A stretch of DNA of 64,000 nt from NCBI GenBank assembly GCA_013372975.1, contig JABXIS010000026.1:1-64000 (forward strand). The letters are read 5' to 3'. Every line of letters begins with the position of its first letter. Position 1 is the first letter of the stretch. This document shows positions 9,805 to 18,790 of the stretch, piece after piece. The position numbers were made by a program, and so were the translations under genes. This DNA comes from Alphaproteobacteria bacterium. GTDB taxonomy: Bacteria; Pseudomonadota; Alphaproteobacteria; Sphingomonadales; Kordiimonadaceae. The notes below the pieces were generated by a model. That model was not told where the DNA came from. It did no database searches and worked only from the letters and a program-made list of their open reading frames with translations.

Positions 9805-11244
9805 ATGAAACAATATGACAATTTCATCGGCGGTGAATGGGTGAAGGGCGCGAAGTACGCCCCGAATGTGAACCCATCCAACACGGACGATATTATTGGC
9901 GACTATGCCGTGGCGGACCGTAGCCAGGCACTGGATGCCATCGAGGCCGCGAAGGTTGCCGCGCCCATCTGGGCCAAAAGCGGCATTCAGGCGCGTTTCG
10001 ATGCCCTTGATTTCATCGCGACGGAACTTCTGGCGCGCAAGGAAGAGCTGGGTGAACTGCTCAGCCGTGAAGAGGGAAAAACTCGCGCCGAGGGCATCGG
10101 CGAGGTGGCGCGTGCGGGCCAGATTTTCAAGTTTTTTGCGGGCGAAACCCTGCGTATTACAGGCGATATCCTGCCGTCCACGCGGCCCGGTCTGGGTGTT
10201 GAAATCACCCGCGAGCCCGTGGGTGTTGTGGGCATGATCACGCCCTGGAATTTCCCGATCGCGATCCCAGCTTGGAAGATTGCGCCAGCGCTGGCGTACG
10301 GCAATACGGTTGTGTTCAAGCCTGCGGGCCTGGTGCCGGGTTCCGCATGGGCGCTTAGTGAAATCATCTCCCGCGCCGGGCTGCCTGCCGGTGTGTTCAA
10401 CCTTGTGAACGGTTCTGGCCGCGAAGTGGGTGAAACAATCGTCACGTCGGATGACGTGCAGGCGATCAGCTTCACCGGTTCTGTGCCTACTGGCTGCGAT
10501 ATCCGTAACCGCGCCGTGGCCCGTGGTGCCAAGGTGCAGATGGAAATGGGCGGCAAAAACCCGCTTGTGGTGCTTGACGACGCTGATCTGGATATCGCGG
10601 TGGACTGCGCGCTCAATGGCGCATTCTTCTCTACTGGCCAGCGCTGTACGGCATCAAGCCGCGTGATCGTAACCGAAGGCATCTACGACCGTTTTGTGGA
10701 AGCCCTTTCCGCTGCCACCAAGGCATTGGTGGTGGGTGATGCGCTTGACGGCAGCACCCAGATCGGCCCCGTGGTGGACGCTGGCCAGCTTGAAAGCAAT
10801 CTCAAATATGTTGAGCAGGCTGTCGTGGAAGGCGGCACGCTCGTGTGCGGCGGCAACCGTTTGGCTGACAAGCCCGAAGGCTATTATATGGCCCCGGCCC
10901 TGATTGTGGACACCACACCGGACATGACCATCAACCGCGAAGAAGTGTTTGGCCCGGTCGCCAGCGTGGTCAAGGTGAAGGACTATGCGGAAGCCTTGAA
11001 AGTGGCGAATGATTGCCAGTTCGGGCTTTCGTCCGGCATCTGCACCAGCTCCCTTGAATATGCCACTGACTATAAGCGCAATGCCCAGGCCGGGATGGTG
11101 ATGGTGAACCTGCCAACGGCGGGCGTGGACTATCATGTGCCGTTTGGTGGCACCAAGGGTTCCAGCTACGGCAGTCGCGAACAAGGCGCCTATGCCAAGG
11201 AATTCTACACCACGGTCAAGACCGCTTACACACGGTCTGCATAG
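9805..11244 (+). CDS. Aldehyde dehydrogenase, probable 2,5-dioxovalerate (alpha-ketoglutarate semialdehyde) dehydrogenase
   Basis: MKQYDNFIGGEW...TPWNFPIAIPAWKIAPALAYGNTVVFKPA...SFTGSVPTG...MEMGGKNPLVVLDDADLDIA...STGQRCTASSR. Confidence 0.88.
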   Translation: MKQYDNFIGGEWVKGAKYAPNVNPSNTDDIIGDYAVADRSQALDAIEAAKVAAPIWAKSGIQARFDALDFIATELLARKEELGELLSREEGKTRAEGIGEVARAGQIFKFFAGETLRITGDILPSTRPGLGVEITREPVGVVGMITPWNFPIAIPAWKIAPALAYGNTVVFKPAGLVPGSAWALSEIISRAGLPAGVFNLVNGSGREVGETIVTSDDVQAISFTGSVPTGCDIRNRAVARGAKVQMEMGGKNPLVVLDDADLDIAVDCALNGAFFSTGQRCTASSRVIVTEGIYDRFVEALSAATKALVVGDALDGSTQIGPVVDAGQLESNLKYVEQAVVEGGTLVCGGNRLADKPEGYYMAPALIVDTTPDMTINREEVFGPVASVVKVKDYAEALKVANDCQFGLSSGICTSSLEYATDYKRNAQAGMVMVNLPTAGVDYHVPFGGTKGSSYGSREQGAYAKEFYTTVKTAYTRSA

Positions 11245-11265
11245 GAAAATGAGAATCCCGGAGCC

Positions 11266-11287
11266 GGTGGCGCCATAAGGCGCCACC
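11266..11287. other. Perfect 9-bp stem hairpin GGTGGCGCC-ATAA-GGCGCCACC
   Basis: Read directly; immediately downstream of aldehyde dehydrogenase. Confidence 0.7.
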
Positions 11288-11300
11288 ACTCTGAGCCACT

Positions 11301-11347
11301 AGCTGCCTCCCCCTGATTTGAGCTTCCGGGGTGGCAGCTATTTTTTT
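11301..11347 (+). terminator. Rho-independent terminator
   Basis: AGCTGCC ... GGCAGCT stem (11301-11307/11333-11339) followed by T-run. Confidence 0.8.
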
Positions 11348-11399
11348 GCTGCAACATATGATAGAGCTATAACTTCGGTTTGGGGGCCGGGGTGCTGAG

Positions 11400-11762
11400 A
11401 TGGGGCAGCGCACGATGGAAAATCTTGATTTATTTGGTAAAAAGCCTGACCTTGAAGGTGCAAGGCAAGCGGCTAATGACACCGGCGCGGTGCAGGAAAT
11501 GCCGTTTGCTGACAGCGACATGAAAGGTGCGGATATTTCAGGCAAATCAGATCGTGTACCGCCGTGGGAATATGATGCGGAGAAAGCGCCCAACAGTATC
11601 TGGTGGATGATGGGCCGCAGCGGAGATTATTACGAGGGCTTCAAAAGCTGGTTTGGTGGCCTGCCCGCCGACGAACAAGCCGCCTTCACATGGAAATACC
11701 CCGAACCGGAAAGCTGGCGCGGCTTTTATGATGGCCTGATGGGGCAAGCAGCAGAAGCTTAG
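11400..11762 (+). CDS. Hypothetical protein
   Basis: Intergenic ORF not antisense to a known gene; ...SIWWMMGRSGDYYEGFKSWFGGLPADEQAAFTWKYPEPESWRGFYDGLMG. Confidence 0.6.
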   Translation: MGQRTMENLDLFGKKPDLEGARQAANDTGAVQEMPFADSDMKGADISGKSDRVPPWEYDAEKAPNSIWWMMGRSGDYYEGFKSWFGGLPADEQAAFTWKYPEPESWRGFYDGLMGQAAEA

Positions 11763-11828
11763 ATCAATCGCCGTCCCGCTTGCCGATATACAGCAAGCGG
11801 AGGCACACGACGCTTTTTGTATGGTGGA

Positions 11829-13610
11829 TTAAACCGCCTTTGTCGCTTCTTTCAACCATTGGGCCACCTCGCCGTCCACCTGCGGCAGCATCTCGTCGCG
11901 CACGCGGGCATGATAGGCATTCAGCCAATCCACTTCCGCTTTTGTCAGCAAGCTGAAATCAATCATGCGGGTATCGATGGGGGCGAGGGTCAGGTCATGA
12001 AGCTCAAGGAAACCATCCTCGCCTTCGACGATCTCGCACAGGTTTTCGATGCGGATGCCAAAGCGGTCCGCTTCATAATAACCTGGTTCGTTGGTGATGG
12101 TCATGCCTGGCGCGAGCGCCACATCTGATACCTGTTTGCCAATGCGTTGTGGATGTTCATGCACGCTCAGGCACACGCCCACGCCGTGGCCAGTGCCATG
12201 GTCATAATCCAGCCCGGCTTGCCACAGCGGCAGGCGCGCCAGCGCGTCCAGCTGGTGGCCTTTGGTGCCCTTGGGGAACCGCGCGCTTGCAAGCGCGATA
12301 TGGCCTTTGAGCACGCGCGTATAACGGTCTTTCACTTCGTCGGACACGTTGCCCACTGCAACCGTGCGGGTGGTGTCGGTGGTGCCGTCCAGATACTGGC
12401 CGCCACTGTCGAGCAGATAGATGGTGTCGGTGCCGATGGTGCCCTGGCTTTCAGCCTTGGGGGCATAGTGGCAGAGGGCTGCGTTGCCGTCCGCCGCCGA
12501 AATGCTTTCAAAGCTGCATTCCAGGAACTGGTTGGCTTCCTTGCGGTGTTCAAGGATGCGGTCCGCGGCCTCGATCTCGCTGATCGGGTTGCCCGCTTCC
12601 GCACGCTTGGCGGCATTAGCGTCCATCCACGACAGGAATTTCACCCAGGCCACACTGTCGCGTTTGTTGGCGGCTGCCATGGCCTGGCGTTCGGCCGTAT
12701 TTTTGTGGGCTTTCGTGAGGGTGACAGGGTCTGCCGCCAGATGAGCCTTGCCGCCTGCGGTTTCCACCAACTGTTTGGCGGCCACGGGGCTCCAGTTCGG
12801 GTCTGTCCACACGGTTTTGCCTGCCTTGCCTGCGGCGGTGAGGGCTGCGGCAAACTGTTTGGGGGCATGCAGCGTTACGCCCGCCATATCAATGTCGCCT
12901 CGGTCCGCGCCAAACTTGCGCTCATCAATGAACCATTGGGCGCTGCCGTCCTTTGACAGGATCACAAAACTGTGCGGCATGGGATTGTAGGGCACATCCG
13001 CGCCGCGCACATTCATCAACCAGGCGATATTGTCAGGCAGCGTGATTGCAAGCGCGTCCGCGCCCGCGTCCGCGACCATGGCGGCAATTTTGGCGCGCCG
13101 GTCGCTTGCTGTCTCGCCCGCCAGCTCCACGGGGTAGGCTTTTACCTCTCCAAGCGGAGCGTCGGGCTGGCTATCCCATGCGCGGTCGATCAGGTTTTCC
13201 GATACTGGCACAAGGGTGGCGCCGGTGCTCGCGATTGCAGCCTCGATGGCATCAACCTGTGCTGACGTATGCAGCCATGGGTCATAGGCGATGCGGTCGC
13301 CAGCCCGTGCATTTTCGCCCAGCCATTTGGCGGGCGGATGGTCATGCAAATGCTGGTGGGAGAATGTCTCCAGATCCACCTCGCGCGCCACCTGCACGGT
13401 ATAGCGGCCATCCACAAAAATCGCTGCGTCGTTCGTCCGCGCGATTGCCATCCCGGCAGAGCCCGTGAAGCCGGTGAGCCATTTGAGGCGTTTGTCCCGC
13501 TCGGCGATATATTCACCCTGATGAACATCCTGAAGCGGAACAAGGAAGGCATGAACACCTTCCTTTTCCATGATGGCGCGAAGGGCGTTCAGGGGGGCAT
13601 TTGCGAGCAT
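11829..13610 (-). CDS. pepP: Xaa-Pro aminopeptidase (M24B family)
   Basis: Creatinase-like N-terminus; DSGGQYLDGTTDTTRTVAVG...DYDHGTGHGVGVCLSVHEHPQRIG...NEPGYYEADRFGIRIENL metal-ligand motifs. Confidence 0.9.
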   Translation of the reverse strand: MLANAPLNALRAIMEKEGVHAFLVPLQDVHQGEYIAERDKRLKWLTGFTGSAGMAIARTNDAAIFVDGRYTVQVAREVDLETFSHQHLHDHPPAKWLGENARAGDRIAYDPWLHTSAQVDAIEAAIASTGATLVPVSENLIDRAWDSQPDAPLGEVKAYPVELAGETASDRRAKIAAMVADAGADALAITLPDNIAWLMNVRGADVPYNPMPHSFVILSKDGSAQWFIDERKFGADRGDIDMAGVTLHAPKQFAAALTAAGKAGKTVWTDPNWSPVAAKQLVETAGGKAHLAADPVTLTKAHKNTAERQAMAAANKRDSVAWVKFLSWMDANAAKRAEAGNPISEIEAADRILEHRKEANQFLECSFESISAADGNAALCHYAPKAESQGTIGTDTIYLLDSGGQYLDGTTDTTRTVAVGNVSDEVKDRYTRVLKGHIALASARFPKGTKGHQLDALARLPLWQAGLDYDHGTGHGVGVCLSVHEHPQRIGKQVSDVALAPGMTITNEPGYYEADRFGIRIENLCEIVEGEDGFLELHDLTLAPIDTRMIDFSLLTKAEVDWLNAYHARVRDEMLPQVDGEVAQWLKEATKAV

Positions 13611-13664
13611 ACTGTGGTCCTTACTTACGCCATGATGCGCGCGATGCCCGCGCTCACTGGCAAA

Positions 13665-14321
13665 TTATTCGTTTTCTTGCAGGTGTTTGATCAGGTCGTC
13701 GCGGGCACCATTGATATGGTCATGCAACAGGCCAATGGCCTCATTTTTGCGGCCTTGCTCGCACAGGTCCACCATGCGCACATGCTCTTCGTTGGCGCGT
13801 TCGCGGTTTTCCTGGCTCAGGCTAAGTTGGATGCGGACATACCGGTCCAGATTGTCGTGAATTTTCTTCACCATCTCCAGCGTGATCGGCCGGTTTGCAA
13901 TGGCGTAAATTTCGGCATGAAGCTGCCAGTTGATTTCGCCCCACTTGCTGGGGCTGGCACTGTTCATGCGGTCAATGATCTTGCGCGAGCGGGCGATCAC
14001 CTCCGGTGTCATATTGTCGATGGCGTGGCCGAGCAGGTCCCCTTCCAGCGACATGCGGATATCGAAATATTCACCGATTTCGTCGAGCGAAAGGCGGGAT
14101 ACGATGGCACCCTTGTAGGGCACATTCACCACGAGGCCTTCGGCTTCCAGTTGCTGGAACGCTTCACGCACCGGAATTCGGCTAACCCCCAACTTTTTGG
14201 CCACATCGTCCTGCCGGAGCTGCTCGCCCTGGGCATAATCGCCCGCGAGGATCAGTTCGCGCAGAGCATCAGCAACCTGAATTGCAAGCGATTTCCTTTT
14301 AACTGTTAAGGACTTAGCCAT
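13665..14321 (-). CDS. GntR family transcriptional regulator, FadR/FCD subfamily
   Basis: LAIQVADALRELILAGDYAQGEQLRQDDVAKKLGVSRIPVREAFQQLEAEGLV wHTH; alpha-helical C-terminal domain. Confidence 0.9.
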   Translation of the reverse strand: MAKSLTVKRKSLAIQVADALRELILAGDYAQGEQLRQDDVAKKLGVSRIPVREAFQQLEAEGLVVNVPYKGAIVSRLSLDEIGEYFDIRMSLEGDLLGHAIDNMTPEVIARSRKIIDRMNSASPSKWGEINWQLHAEIYAIANRPITLEMVKKIHDNLDRYVRIQLSLSQENRERANEEHVRMVDLCEQGRKNEAIGLLHDHINGARDDLIKHLQENE

Positions 14322-14343
14322 AAATCAATCTCTCCCGTTCTGG

Positions 14344-14363
14344 CCGATGACTTGGTTCATCGG
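14344..14363. promoter_or_regulatory. Inverted repeat CCGATGA-CTTGGT-TCATCGG upstream of GntR gene
   Basis: Perfect 7-bp arms, 23 bp upstream of the regulator start codon. Confidence 0.4.
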
Positions 14364-14430
14364 TCTAACATGGAATGATTTATACGGTATCCAATGTTCA
14401 ATCGCACGCATTTGTATGGAAAATCCGACA

Positions 14431-15462
14431 TTAGCGGTGTTGCCACAGGTCTGCGGGGCATTGGGGCGGTGTGAATCCTTCTGCGAGCGGGTCGTCGGCT
14501 TCGATCAGGAAGCGGGTTTCCGCTGTGTAGTATCCTTGGCCGCTCACACGTGCGATCACAGCTTTATGGTTGCCAAATCGGGTGCGTTCTGTGATCACGC
14601 CGCCGAAACTGACACCTGAGACCCCTTTGAAACAACAACGCTGCCCCTGGGCGATCTCTTCCTTCGCGTGGGCGAGGGCAAGGCGGGCCGATACGCCGGA
14701 GCCTGTCGGGCTGCGGTCAAGCTGGCCATCACCGAAGAAACAAAGGTGATGGTTGATCTCGCCCCTGTTGATCACCGCACCTTCAGTGAGGATGGTGCCA
14801 TAGAGGAAGCCAAGGTCTTCCTCAAACGGGTGGGTGAGCGTGTGATTGGCACGGAGATTATCCGTGATTTCAAGGGCGCGCGCTTTCAGGTCTTCAAGCG
14901 GGCTTGTGTGCAGGTCCAGGCCCAGCCGATGTGCTGGCACAATGGCATAATAGGCGCCGCCAAAGGCGATATCCGCGCGAATGCGGCCAATGCCTTCTAG
15001 CTCTACCGCCACATCTTCCGCGGCCACATAACCCGGTACATTGTGGAAGCGCACATGGGTAACCTTGCCGCCTTCCACGGAGGCCGAGACGTCTACAAGC
15101 CCGCAGGGGCATTCAAGTGTGAAATCCGTAGTGCCTTCCCGTGCCTCAATGCGTCCGCTCTCCACCGCCCATCGGCCCAGCGCAATGGTGGCGTGCCCAC
15201 ACATGGTGCTGTAGCCGGAATTGTGCATGAAAAGGACAGACAGGTCTGCGTCCTTGTGGCAGGGCGGCAGGACAAGCGCGCCATACATTTCCGCATGCCC
15301 GCGTGGTTCCAGCATCAGTGCCTTGCGCAGGTGGTCGTGGTTCTCATGCGCATCCCGGCGTTTTTCAAGAAGTGTATCGCCCTCAAGTTCGGGATACCCC
15401 CCTGTTATGATGCGGACGGGTTCTCCCGCTGTGTGCATGTCAATGACGTCTATGGCCTGCAT
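14431..15462 (-). CDS. trans-3-hydroxy-L-proline dehydratase (proline racemase superfamily, Cys/Thr type)
   Basis: NSGYSTMCGHATIALGRW plus DRSPTGSGVSARLAL (second Cys replaced by Thr); start at MQAIDVIDMHTAGEPVRI. Confidence 0.87.
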   Translation of the reverse strand: MQAIDVIDMHTAGEPVRIITGGYPELEGDTLLEKRRDAHENHDHLRKALMLEPRGHAEMYGALVLPPCHKDADLSVLFMHNSGYSTMCGHATIALGRWAVESGRIEAREGTTDFTLECPCGLVDVSASVEGGKVTHVRFHNVPGYVAAEDVAVELEGIGRIRADIAFGGAYYAIVPAHRLGLDLHTSPLEDLKARALEITDNLRANHTLTHPFEEDLGFLYGTILTEGAVINRGEINHHLCFFGDGQLDRSPTGSGVSARLALAHAKEEIAQGQRCCFKGVSGVSFGGVITERTRFGNHKAVIARVSGQGYYTAETRFLIEADDPLAEGFTPPQCPADLWQHR

Positions 15463-15588
15463 GGCATGTCCTTTTGCGTTTCGTTCCCTCGCCATATGAC
15501 GCAGAGCAAAGCGACTTTGCGCATAGTGAGCGCACCGGGTTGTAACTTTAAACAGAATATCCAAGCGAAAGATCACTTGCAATAATAT

Positions 15589-15626
15589 ATTTTATACAAT
15601 AAAACGTGATTCGAATTGTATACAAT
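15589..15626. promoter_or_regulatory. Two candidate GntR operators (ATTTTATACAAT and palindromic ATTGTATACAAT), centres 26 bp apart
   Basis: Match to the palindrome at 7765-7780; in the divergent 15462/15897 promoter region. Confidence 0.6.
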
Positions 15627-15639
15627 ATAAAAAAATAAT

Positions 15640-15854
15640 TGCGGTAGAGGCAGAAGGTATGCTGCTTCCCGCCTAAAGGCTCCCAAGGGGTGTCCGTGGC
15701 TTCCTGTCCTTTGCTTGAGAGGGAAAGGAAACAGGAGCTACGGCACTCCGGGATTTGAGCTTCATGGTGAGGTATCCGAAAGTTTTGGCCCAAAAGGCTT
15801 GAACCTGGGGTGCCTACCTCTCCTGGCAGGGGCCGTTGCGTCCCTGCCTTTTTT
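15640..15854 (+). ncRNA. Structured 5' leader candidate with internal intrinsic terminator (possible attenuator/riboswitch)
   Basis: Hairpin CCTGTCCTTT...AAAGGaaACAGG (15703-15735), GGtGAGGTA (15766-15774) complementary to TACCTCtCC (15815-15823), then terminator GGCAGGG/CCCTGCC-T6; no ORF. Confidence 0.5.
15825..15854 (+). terminator. Intrinsic terminator upstream of the downstream gene's start codon
   Basis: GGCAGGG (15825-15831), 10-nt loop, CCCTGCC (15842-15848), TTTTTT (15849-15854). Confidence 0.75.
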
Positions 15855-15896
15855 ATGACCAGATAGGCGCCACGAGTGCAAGAAAGGGAGGATAGG

Positions 15897-16838
15897 ATGA
15901 TCCAGATGATTGATGCAGATGCTGTTGCGCAAGCAACACCTTTCCCTGCGCTGGTGAATGCTCTGGATGCAACATTCAAATCTCCGCCCGTAACCCCGCC
16001 GCGCCATCATTATGAAGTGGATAGTGCAAATCCTGGCCGTATGACGCTCCTTAATATGCCGGCGTGGGATGCAGCCACTTATATGGGTGTGAAGCTTGTA
16101 TCAGTAGCGCCCGAGAATAACGCAAAAGGCCTGCCAACGGTTAATGGCTTCTATGTGATGTTCGATGCACTCAATGGCCAACCGCTGGCATTTCTCGATG
16201 CGGCCGAGTTGACGGCGCGGCGCACGGCGTCGGCGTCGGCGCTTGCCAGCCGCTATCTGTCGCGCGCCGACGCAAAGCGGCTCTTGGTGGTGGGTACAGG
16301 CAAATTGTCGGCCTATATGGCGCAAGCCCATGCGGCCGTCCGCGATCTGGATGGGATTGAAATCTGGGGCAGGGATGCCGGGAAAGCGGCGAATATTGTA
16401 GCTATGCTTCGGGACGCGGGTGTTGCGGCATCTGTGGCGGAAGACCTGGAGGCATCGGCGCGGCAGGCTGATATCATCAGCTGTGTGACATCCTCGAAAA
16501 CGCCGATTGTGAAAGGCGCATGGGTGAAGCCGGGATCACATGTGGATCTTGTGGGGGCGTTTCGCGCCGACATGCGCGAGACCGATGATGAAGTGGTGAA
16601 AAAAGCGCGGCTGTTTGTTGATACATTTGAGAATGCCATGAAGGAAGCGGGCGATATCCTGATTCCTGCGGCAGCGGGTGTCATCTCTACGGACGACGTG
16701 GAAGCCGATTTGTTCAGTCTTGCAAGTGGTGAAAAGGCAGGCAGAAACGGGGTTGAAGAGATAACGCTTTTCAAATCTGTCGGCGCGTCCCTTGAAGATT
16801 TTGCCGCAGCCAGTTTGGTTATGAAATCAATGGCTTAG
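15897..16838 (+). CDS. Ornithine cyclodeaminase/mu-crystallin family, probable delta1-pyrroline-2-carboxylate reductase
   Basis: MIQMIDADAVAQATPFPALVNALDATFKSPP...DAAELTARRTASASALASRYLSR...LLVVGTGKLSAYMAQAH; RBS AGGGAGG before ATG 15897. Confidence 0.85.
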   Translation: MIQMIDADAVAQATPFPALVNALDATFKSPPVTPPRHHYEVDSANPGRMTLLNMPAWDAATYMGVKLVSVAPENNAKGLPTVNGFYVMFDALNGQPLAFLDAAELTARRTASASALASRYLSRADAKRLLVVGTGKLSAYMAQAHAAVRDLDGIEIWGRDAGKAANIVAMLRDAGVAASVAEDLEASARQADIISCVTSSKTPIVKGAWVKPGSHVDLVGAFRADMRETDDEVVKKARLFVDTFENAMKEAGDILIPAAAGVISTDDVEADLFSLASGEKAGRNGVEEITLFKSVGASLEDFAAASLVMKSMA

Positions 16839-16932
16839 GTTTGAATCTAAAAAAATAGTTAAAATTTGACCTAAATATTTACCAGTTGCTCATTCGGCCT
16901 CATTATGATTCAACCGAATCAAACGTTCCCCA

Positions 16933-17610
16933 ATGAGACATGAAGTGACTGTAAGTATGGACCTCAAGACGCTGACGAACATGTTCCCGTCGCACAAGCT
17001 GGTGATGGGAGAACAATTTGCTCAGGAAAATGTTAGCGCGCTGAAGGTTAAAAGTGTCCTCAGCTGGTCTGATACCATCTTCGTGAATTGTGATTTCAAC
17101 GAAACACACTTCCATTTGCTGGTTCTATCGAACGCGATTTTCTTTAAATGTGACTTTGCGGGCGCTACTTTCACAGCCTGCGATATCGACAGCACGGAAT
17201 TTATCAGCTGCAATATGACATGCGCTGATTTTGATGGCAGCTGTGTGCAAGACACCAGCTTTACCGATTGCATCATTGGCGGCATGGTAGGGCCAACCGA
17301 TTTCGAAAGCTGCAGTTTCACCAGTGTGCTGTATTCTCGCCATATCCCGATCGTTTCAAACGTACCCTATTATGTGGTGACCACACCGAAGAAGCCGCTT
17401 TATGTTTTCTGTACGCCCAATGCTTGGCGTGTGCATGGCGACGGTGCGCGACTGACTGTAAGCCCCGCCGATATGCCACATATTGACGAACCTTTCCGCA
17501 GCGCCGTGCAATATGTGTTTGAATTGGAGCAGTCTGTGGGGCGTGAGGCCGTCAGGCAAGCACTGGGTGAACCCCATCGGGTGCCTGCTGAAAAGAGCGA
17601 AGATGCCTAA
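16933..17610 (+). CDS. Degenerate pentapeptide-repeat-like protein
   Basis: Quasi-repeats: FFKCDFAGATFTACDIDSTEFISCNMTCADFDGSCVQDTSFTDC. Confidence 0.6.
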   Translation: MRHEVTVSMDLKTLTNMFPSHKLVMGEQFAQENVSALKVKSVLSWSDTIFVNCDFNETHFHLLVLSNAIFFKCDFAGATFTACDIDSTEFISCNMTCADFDGSCVQDTSFTDCIIGGMVGPTDFESCSFTSVLYSRHIPIVSNVPYYVVTTPKKPLYVFCTPNAWRVHGDGARLTVSPADMPHIDEPFRSAVQYVFELEQSVGREAVRQALGEPHRVPAEKSEDA

Positions 17611-17635
17611 CGGCCATCAATTTCTTTCGTGATTC

Positions 17636-17660
17636 AAGCGGGCTTCAGCCCGCTTTTTTC
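17636..17660 (+). terminator. Rho-independent terminator
   Basis: AAGCGGGC-TTCA-GCCCGCTT followed by T-rich tract. Confidence 0.85.
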
Positions 17661-17803
17661 TTTTTTGCGGTGTCTGCGGTGCCCGTTCATCGTGCCCTTC
17701 TCGTCTGCTCGCCGGTTGAAAGCGTCGCTCCACCAGAGTGCCCGGTGCCCTAAACAATAATCTCCGTATGGTGCCTGAAACGACAGCCAAATGGAGACCT
17801 ATC

Positions 17804-18688
17804 ATGTTGTTGCGATCACTCATGTTAACCACCGCCCTTTTTGCCGGTGCGGCGGCAGGCGCGGAAGACGCGCCCGTGCTGGCGAAAGACTTTGATTTCA
17901 CCTTTGCGCCCGACGGCGGCACATACGCCTATTATTCCTACAAGGGCGGGGCACTGCCGGATATCTATAGCCGCCATCATCATGAAGCGGAGCAGAACCT
18001 AACAAACCGGGACGATACCTGGGATATCGAGCCTGACTATTCGCCGGATGGCGCCGAGATCATTTATTCTTCAGGGATCAGTATGGCTGTGATGGATATC
18101 AGGATCATGAACGCTGATGGCAGCCACGACCGCCCATTATTCGAAGGGGAAAACAGCCAGGTGGGGGCGGAATGGTCCCCAGACGGCAAACACATTCTGT
18201 TTACTACCTTCAAGATCGGGGACAAAACAGCAGACATCTTTGTGATGGACCGCAATGGCAAAAACCTGCGGAAGCTAACCGAAGGATTTGGCGGCGCCTC
18301 CAGTGGAGGAAGCTGGTCGGCTGACGGCAAGACCATTGCGTTCATTCATGCTGATGAGCCGGAAGGTGCGCATGAGGTGTTTGTGATGAATGCCGACGGT
18401 TCGATGCGCCGCAAATTAACGGACTCAGGCAACCGCAAAATGGGCACACTGTTCACGCCTGACGGAAAGTCTATCATCTATTCCCAAACTGCGCCGGATG
18501 AGTGGATCGACCTCTATATGGTGTCTGTGGAAACCGGCGCGCTGAAGCAAGTGACTGATACACCAAACGCCACCGAATATTTCCCAACCTTCACGCCCGA
18601 TGGGGCCCATCTGGTATTTTCCCGTGGCGATTGGGAAAATGGATTCAGATTTGGCCATATGCAGGCGCCTGAAACAGAAGGGCATTAA
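17804..18688 (+). CDS. Secreted TolB-like (PD40/WD40-like beta-propeller) protein
   Basis: Signal peptide MLLRSLMLTTALFAGAAAGAEDA; repeats PDYSPDGAEIIYSS, AEWSPDGKHILFTT, GSWSADGKTIAFIH, TLFTPDGKSIIYSQ, PTFTPDGAHLVFSR. Confidence 0.85.
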   Translation: MLLRSLMLTTALFAGAAAGAEDAPVLAKDFDFTFAPDGGTYAYYSYKGGALPDIYSRHHHEAEQNLTNRDDTWDIEPDYSPDGAEIIYSSGISMAVMDIRIMNADGSHDRPLFEGENSQVGAEWSPDGKHILFTTFKIGDKTADIFVMDRNGKNLRKLTEGFGGASSGGSWSADGKTIAFIHADEPEGAHEVFVMNADGSMRRKLTDSGNRKMGTLFTPDGKSIIYSQTAPDEWIDLYMVSVETGALKQVTDTPNATEYFPTFTPDGAHLVFSRGDWENGFRFGHMQAPETEGH

Positions 18689-18790
18689 AGCCCGTCTGCA
18701 GCGCCTTGCCTTTGCCGCGGGGCGCTGCTTTACAGTACTGAAGTTTGATGAAATGCTAGCGGCCTTAAGAAGGCAAAGGGATGTGCCCTG

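Noticed and set aside
12147-14309. Long plus-strand ORFs (12147-12956, 13269-14309)
   Set aside because: Antisense to Xaa-Pro aminopeptidase and GntR genes
11315-15763. 12-nt identity GATTTGAGCTTC at 11315 and about 15752, possibly a shared RNA element
   Set aside because: Short match without shared flanking structure; compatible with chance in this length of sequence
15640-15860. Leader identified as a glycine, guanidine or SAM riboswitch
   Set aside because: Consensus motifs for those classes were not found by eye, so it is reported only as an unassigned candidate
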